Assembly: GCA_011365055.1 (NCBI GenBank)
Contig: RDOG01000011.1
Location: 62,001-126,000 of the forward strand
Direction of reading: 5' to 3'
Source: Promethearchaeota archaeon
GTDB taxonomy: Archaea > Asgardarchaeota > Lokiarchaeia > Helarchaeales > RDOG01
DNA: 64,000 nt
The translations under genes were made by a program, and so were the position numbers. The notes beneath the pieces were generated by a model, which was not told where the DNA came from, did not search any database, and saw nothing but the letters and a program-made list of their open reading frames with translations. Positions 61,116 through 64,000 of the stretch are shown here, piece after piece. Positions within the stretch are counted from its first letter, which is position 1; every line of letters starts with the position of its first letter.

Positions 61116-62483
61116 ATGAACGAATATGATGTGATTGTAGTTGGTGGTGGGCCAGGTGGCTCCGTTGCTGCTAAAGTTGCAGCCGAGAAAGGTTTGAAGG
61201 TTATAATGTTTGAGCGTGGTCGCAAATCTGGCGAGAAAAATTCTTCAGGTTGTGGATTAGGTCCAAGAATGTGGCGTGATTTTCCTGAAATGATGAAAGA
61301 ATTAACACCAGATAAAGTCCCGTCAATGAGACCAGGTGGTGCTGCAAGGTGTTACTTTGTTAATAAAGATGGAGTTGTTTCAGGTTATGTCATGTCAAGA
61401 CCCACTGAATCCGTAACATATGAACCTGCAAAAAGCTTCATTACCATGAATGTATATAGAAGTGATTTTGATCCTTGGATTGCAGAATTTGCCACTCGAG
61501 CAGGTGCGGTATTGAAAACTTCAACTTTAGTAGTTAATCTAATTAAAGACAAAGGAAAAGTTATTGGTGTTCAAGATGAAAAGGGTGAAAAATACAAAGC
61601 ACCCGTCATAATCGGAGCTGATGGCGCTATTTCGATGGTAGCTAAAAAGTCGGGATTAAGGCATAAATGGGAACAAGATCAAATTACCGTTGTCCCTCAA
61701 TATGATTTTTCAGCTGACCCGAAAAAAATAGATGATGTTATGGGTGATGAGGCTTTAGCCGTATGGTGGAGTGCTGTTTTTCCAGCAGCATATCAAGTCT
61801 TTTTCAGAGATGGTTTTCATATTGGATTAGGAAATTGGTTAACGTGGTGGGATAAAAATCCATTATATTATTTGAACAAATGTGTAAATTTGAAATATTT
61901 TCAAAGGATAATGAAATTAATTGATGCAAAACCAAGGGAACTTCAAGCACACCTTCTTCCGTGGATGTCGTATCCTGTTAATACCCATACAGATAATGTT
62001 ATCTTGATAGGTGATGCAGCAGGTTTTCCTTGTCCTTTAGAAGCAGAGGGAATTTATCCTGCTATGGTTACTGGAAAAATTGCAGCTGAAGTAGCTGTAA
62101 AACGAATAGCAGAGGGAGATACATCTAAAAAAGCATTAGCTTTATATGATGAAGAATGGAAAAAAACATCGATTGGTGATGAATTCGAATCTGGTGCAGA
62201 ATTAGCGGGTATTTGGCGCAAATTACCATTTACACCAAAGACTATGGAATGGTTCATTCCCATGTGGATGGAACTGTTGGGAGGAATTTATGATTGGTCG
62301 GAGCCTCATGTTGTTAGAGTTCGCCAAATAATTGCTAAAATACAAAGTTATCAATCAGAATTTGTACCATTTGCCATGAAATATGTAATGCCTTTGCTTG
62401 CAGAAGTATTAAAGGACGACATTGATAGCTTAAAGAACATGAATGATTTAATACAAAAAATGTTACCGAAAAAGAAAAAATGA
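61116..62483 (+). CDS. FixC/geranylgeranyl-reductase-family flavoprotein
   Basis: 455 residues. The FAD loop is VVGGGPGGSVAAKVAAEKG (9-27), with a conserved SSGCGLGPRMW segment and the C-terminal GDAAGFPCPLEAEGIYPAM typical of FixC and electron-transfer-flavoprotein:quinone-type oxidoreductases. Geranylgeranyl reductases are related, so saturation of archaeal lipids is an alternative. The ferredoxin gene 13 bases downstream resembles FixX, which favours the electron-transfer reading. AAAGGAGG lies 11 bases before the ATG. Confidence 0.85.
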   Translation: MNEYDVIVVGGGPGGSVAAKVAAEKGLKVIMFERGRKSGEKNSSGCGLGPRMWRDFPEMMKELTPDKVPSMRPGGAARCYFVNKDGVVSGYVMSRPTESVTYEPAKSFITMNVYRSDFDPWIAEFATRAGAVLKTSTLVVNLIKDKGKVIGVQDEKGEKYKAPVIIGADGAISMVAKKSGLRHKWEQDQITVVPQYDFSADPKKIDDVMGDEALAVWWSAVFPAAYQVFFRDGFHIGLGNWLTWWDKNPLYYLNKCVNLKYFQRIMKLIDAKPRELQAHLLPWMSYPVNTHTDNVILIGDAAGFPCPLEAEGIYPAMVTGKIAAEVAVKRIAEGDTSKKALALYDEEWKKTSIGDEFESGAELAGIWRKLPFTPKTMEWFIPMWMELLGGIYDWSEPHVVRVRQIIAKIQSYQSEFVPFAMKYVMPLLAEVLKDDIDSLKNMNDLIQKMLPKKKK

Positions 62484-62496
62484 GGTGTGAAAAGGA

Positions 62497-62766
62497 ATGA
62501 AAATTGAATTAGAAGGTATATCACATAGAGTTACCGTAAAAAAGGATTTTATTAAAGTAAATAAAGAGAGATGTACTGGTTGTGGAAGATGCCTCATCAT
62601 TTGCGTTGTAAATCTTTGGAAAATGAAAGATGGAATCGCTGATATTGTTGAAAATTATAAAGAAAAATGTCTTGAATGTGGTTGTTGTTATCAAATTTGT
62701 GCATCAGATGCTATTGAATTTGAATATCCTGAAGGAGGAACGGGTGTAGTTTATTTACAAGGTTAA
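62497..62766 (+). CDS. FixX-like ferredoxin
   Basis: 89 residues. Two cluster motifs, CTGCGRCLIIC and CLECGCCYQIC, and the tail FEYPEGGTGVVY are those of FixX-type proteins that partner FixC. A GAGGTG site precedes the ATG. It lies 13 bases behind the FixC-like gene and 54 bases before the FAD-linked oxidase, so all three are likely co-transcribed. Confidence 0.9.
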   Translation: MKIELEGISHRVTVKKDFIKVNKERCTGCGRCLIICVVNLWKMKDGIADIVENYKEKCLECGCCYQICASDAIEFEYPEGGTGVVYLQG

Positions 62767-62820
62767 TGTATTTTTAACCAAAAGGCCTTAAAAAACGGAT
62801 TAAAAATTAAGTGAATTAGA

Positions 62821-64000
62821 ATGACTGAGGAATTAATGAAAAAATTAAATGAAATATTAGGAAAAGAAAAAATTTCTAATAAAAAAGAGGAATTAGAGCA
62901 ATATTCCAAGGATTTGAGTTTTGCTAAGCAAGTAAGTCCAAAAGTTGTCGTTTGGCCAACAGAATTGGATGAAATTTCAAAAGTGATTAATATGGCGAAT
63001 GAACTTAATATGGGAATAATCCCAGTAAGTTCTAGCAAAGGACCGAGATTTCATGGCGATACGGTTCCTAAAACAGAAAATACTATTATCATGGATTTAT
63101 CAAAGATGAATAAAATTTTGAGAGTAGATAAAAAAAATAGAGTAGTAATGGTAGAACCTGGAGTAACTTATGAACAATTGATTCCAGAGGCTGAAAAACA
63201 TGATTTGCGCGTGTTAATGCCACTTTATCCTCGTGGAACAAAATCAGTTTTAGCGAGTGCATTAGAACGTGAGCCAATTACAACTCCAAGGCATCATTGG
63301 GACACTTCAGATCCACTCCTATGCACTGAAGTTACTTTTGGAACAGGAGACTTATTCAGAACAGGCATGGCTGCAGGACCAGGATCTTTAGAAGAACAAC
63401 TGGAATCAGGACAAGCAATGAAAAATCCTCTAGGTCCTACGCATTTCAACATGTATAGGGTACTACAAGGTGCCCAAGGAAGCATTGGAGTAATTAGTTG
63501 GGCAACTATCAAATGTGAATACATTTCTTCAGATTTGAAATTGTTCTATATTAAATCAGATAAGTTGAATTTTCTTGATTTTTTATATAAAATAATGAAA
63601 TATAGAATGCCTGATGAATTATTTATCCTAAATAACGTCAATTTGGCTTGCTTACTTGAAGAGAAATCTAAAGATATAGAGAATTTAGCGGCAAAATTAC
63701 CAGATTACGTTGCAATTTATTCAATTTCAGGTAGAGGAAAACTAGCAAAAGATAGAATTGAATATTTAGAGGCAGATATCGGAGATATAGCTAATGACAT
63801 GCAGATTGAACTTTTGAATGAAATAAAAGGAATATCAAATAATAAAATAATTGAAGCATTTACAAAATATTCTAAAGACTATTGGAAATTACGTTTAAAA
63901 AATGGTTGTCAAGATATATTTTTCGTAACAACTTTAGAAAATACTCCAAAATACGTAAAAATAGTTAAAGAATATCTTAAAAAACAAAATTTTCCGTTGG
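62821..64000 (+). CDS. FAD-linked oxidase (GlcD-like), cut by the window end
   Basis: 393 codons are visible from ATG 62821 and the frame stays open to the end. The FAD domain begins with SPKVVVWPTELDEISKVI, then MGIIPVSSSKGPRFHGD, MNKILRVDKKNRVVMVEPG and VLQGAQGSIGVISWATIK. The first glycine loop is altered compared with usual PCMH proteins (SSSKGPRFHG). It differs clearly from the GlcD-like protein at 30312. The position behind FixC and FixX suggests that it feeds electrons from a hydroxyacid into that chain. Confidence 0.85.
   Translation, partial: MTEELMKKLNEILGKEKISNKKEELEQYSKDLSFAKQVSPKVVVWPTELDEISKVINMANELNMGIIPVSSSKGPRFHGDTVPKTENTIIMDLSKMNKILRVDKKNRVVMVEPGVTYEQLIPEAEKHDLRVLMPLYPRGTKSVLASALEREPITTPRHHWDTSDPLLCTEVTFGTGDLFRTGMAAGPGSLEEQLESGQAMKNPLGPTHFNMYRVLQGAQGSIGVISWATIKCEYISSDLKLFYIKSDKLNFLDFLYKIMKYRMPDELFILNNVNLACLLEEKSKDIENLAAKLPDYVAIYSISGRGKLAKDRIEYLEADIGDIANDMQIELLNEIKGISNNKIIEAFTKYSKDYWKLRLKNGCQDIFFVTTLENTPKYVKIVKEYLKKQNFPL

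Noticed and set aside
1..64000. tRNA genes
   Set aside because: I looked in the intergenic gaps for T-arm and anticodon-arm patterns and found none that could be defended by eye; tRNAscan-SE would settle it.

Overview
The window is AT-rich archaeal DNA and most resembles an Asgard (Promethearchaeota/Lokiarchaeia-like) genome. The archaeal evidence is an archaeal IF1A, archaeal-type Elp3, the primase large subunit PriL, archaeal TATA boxes, formylmethanofuran:tetrahydromethanopterin formyltransferase (Ftr) and a two-subunit-type iron-sulfur economy. The Asgard assignment is inference. It rests on two longin-like proteins (one fused to seven membrane helices), giant NosD-type surface proteins and eukaryote-like odds and ends such as a Vps62-like protein.

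Layout: 0-4.2 kb, tryptophan operon trpD-C-F-B-A on the minus strand (trpA cut by the window edge, no trpE/G upstream), preceded by a GC-richer island that looks like a structured RNA. 4.5-9.2 kb, two regulators, a molybdopterin enzyme fused to a b-type-cytochrome-like membrane domain, and an SCP2 lipid-carrier gene followed by a protein of unknown family (module copy 1). 9.5-20.1 kb, two tandem giant secreted, membrane-anchored beta-helix proteins. 20.1-23.9 kb, a four-gene minus-strand set: HDAC-fold protein, a DUF3604-type PHP protein and two related small membrane proteins flanking it. 24-29 kb, iron-sulfur flavoprotein, PHP phosphoesterase, coiled-coil protein, Elp3 and aIF1A. 29.1-36.7 kb, GlcF/GlcD-like oxidoreductase pair, transporter operon, ferredoxin-thioredoxin-reductase-like protein and a phytoene-desaturase-like flavoprotein. 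36.7-41.5 kb, PriL, ThiC, DUF167, and two tandem Ftr genes. 41.6-44.3 kb, membrane proteins, a longin protein and a PadR regulator fused to a methyltransferase-like domain.

44.5-48.8 kb holds AprBA-like ferredoxin plus flavoprotein, then module copy 2: the same unknown family as at 7.9 kb, again next to an SCP2-like protein, this time carrying a zinc-ribbon insert. This repeated pairing is the best candidate here for an undescribed system. 48.8-50.8 kb, an SDR enzyme and the 7TM-longin fusion. 51.5-57.1 kb is an accessory region with a frameshifted membrane gene, decayed coding DNA, unusual small genes (one apparently starting at CTG), a Vps62-like protein and a broken SIR2-domain gene, suggesting a conflict/defence island. 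57.4-64 kb, a two-subunit CoA-transferase, a membrane Fe-S protein, and FixC/FixX-like proteins followed by a GlcD-like oxidase that runs off the end.

Metabolic picture (inference): an anaerobe using tetrahydromethanopterin C1 chemistry, organic-acid/acyl-CoA conversion and flavin/Fe-S electron transfer, with surface proteins exposed to the outside and eukaryote-like membrane-associated domains inside.
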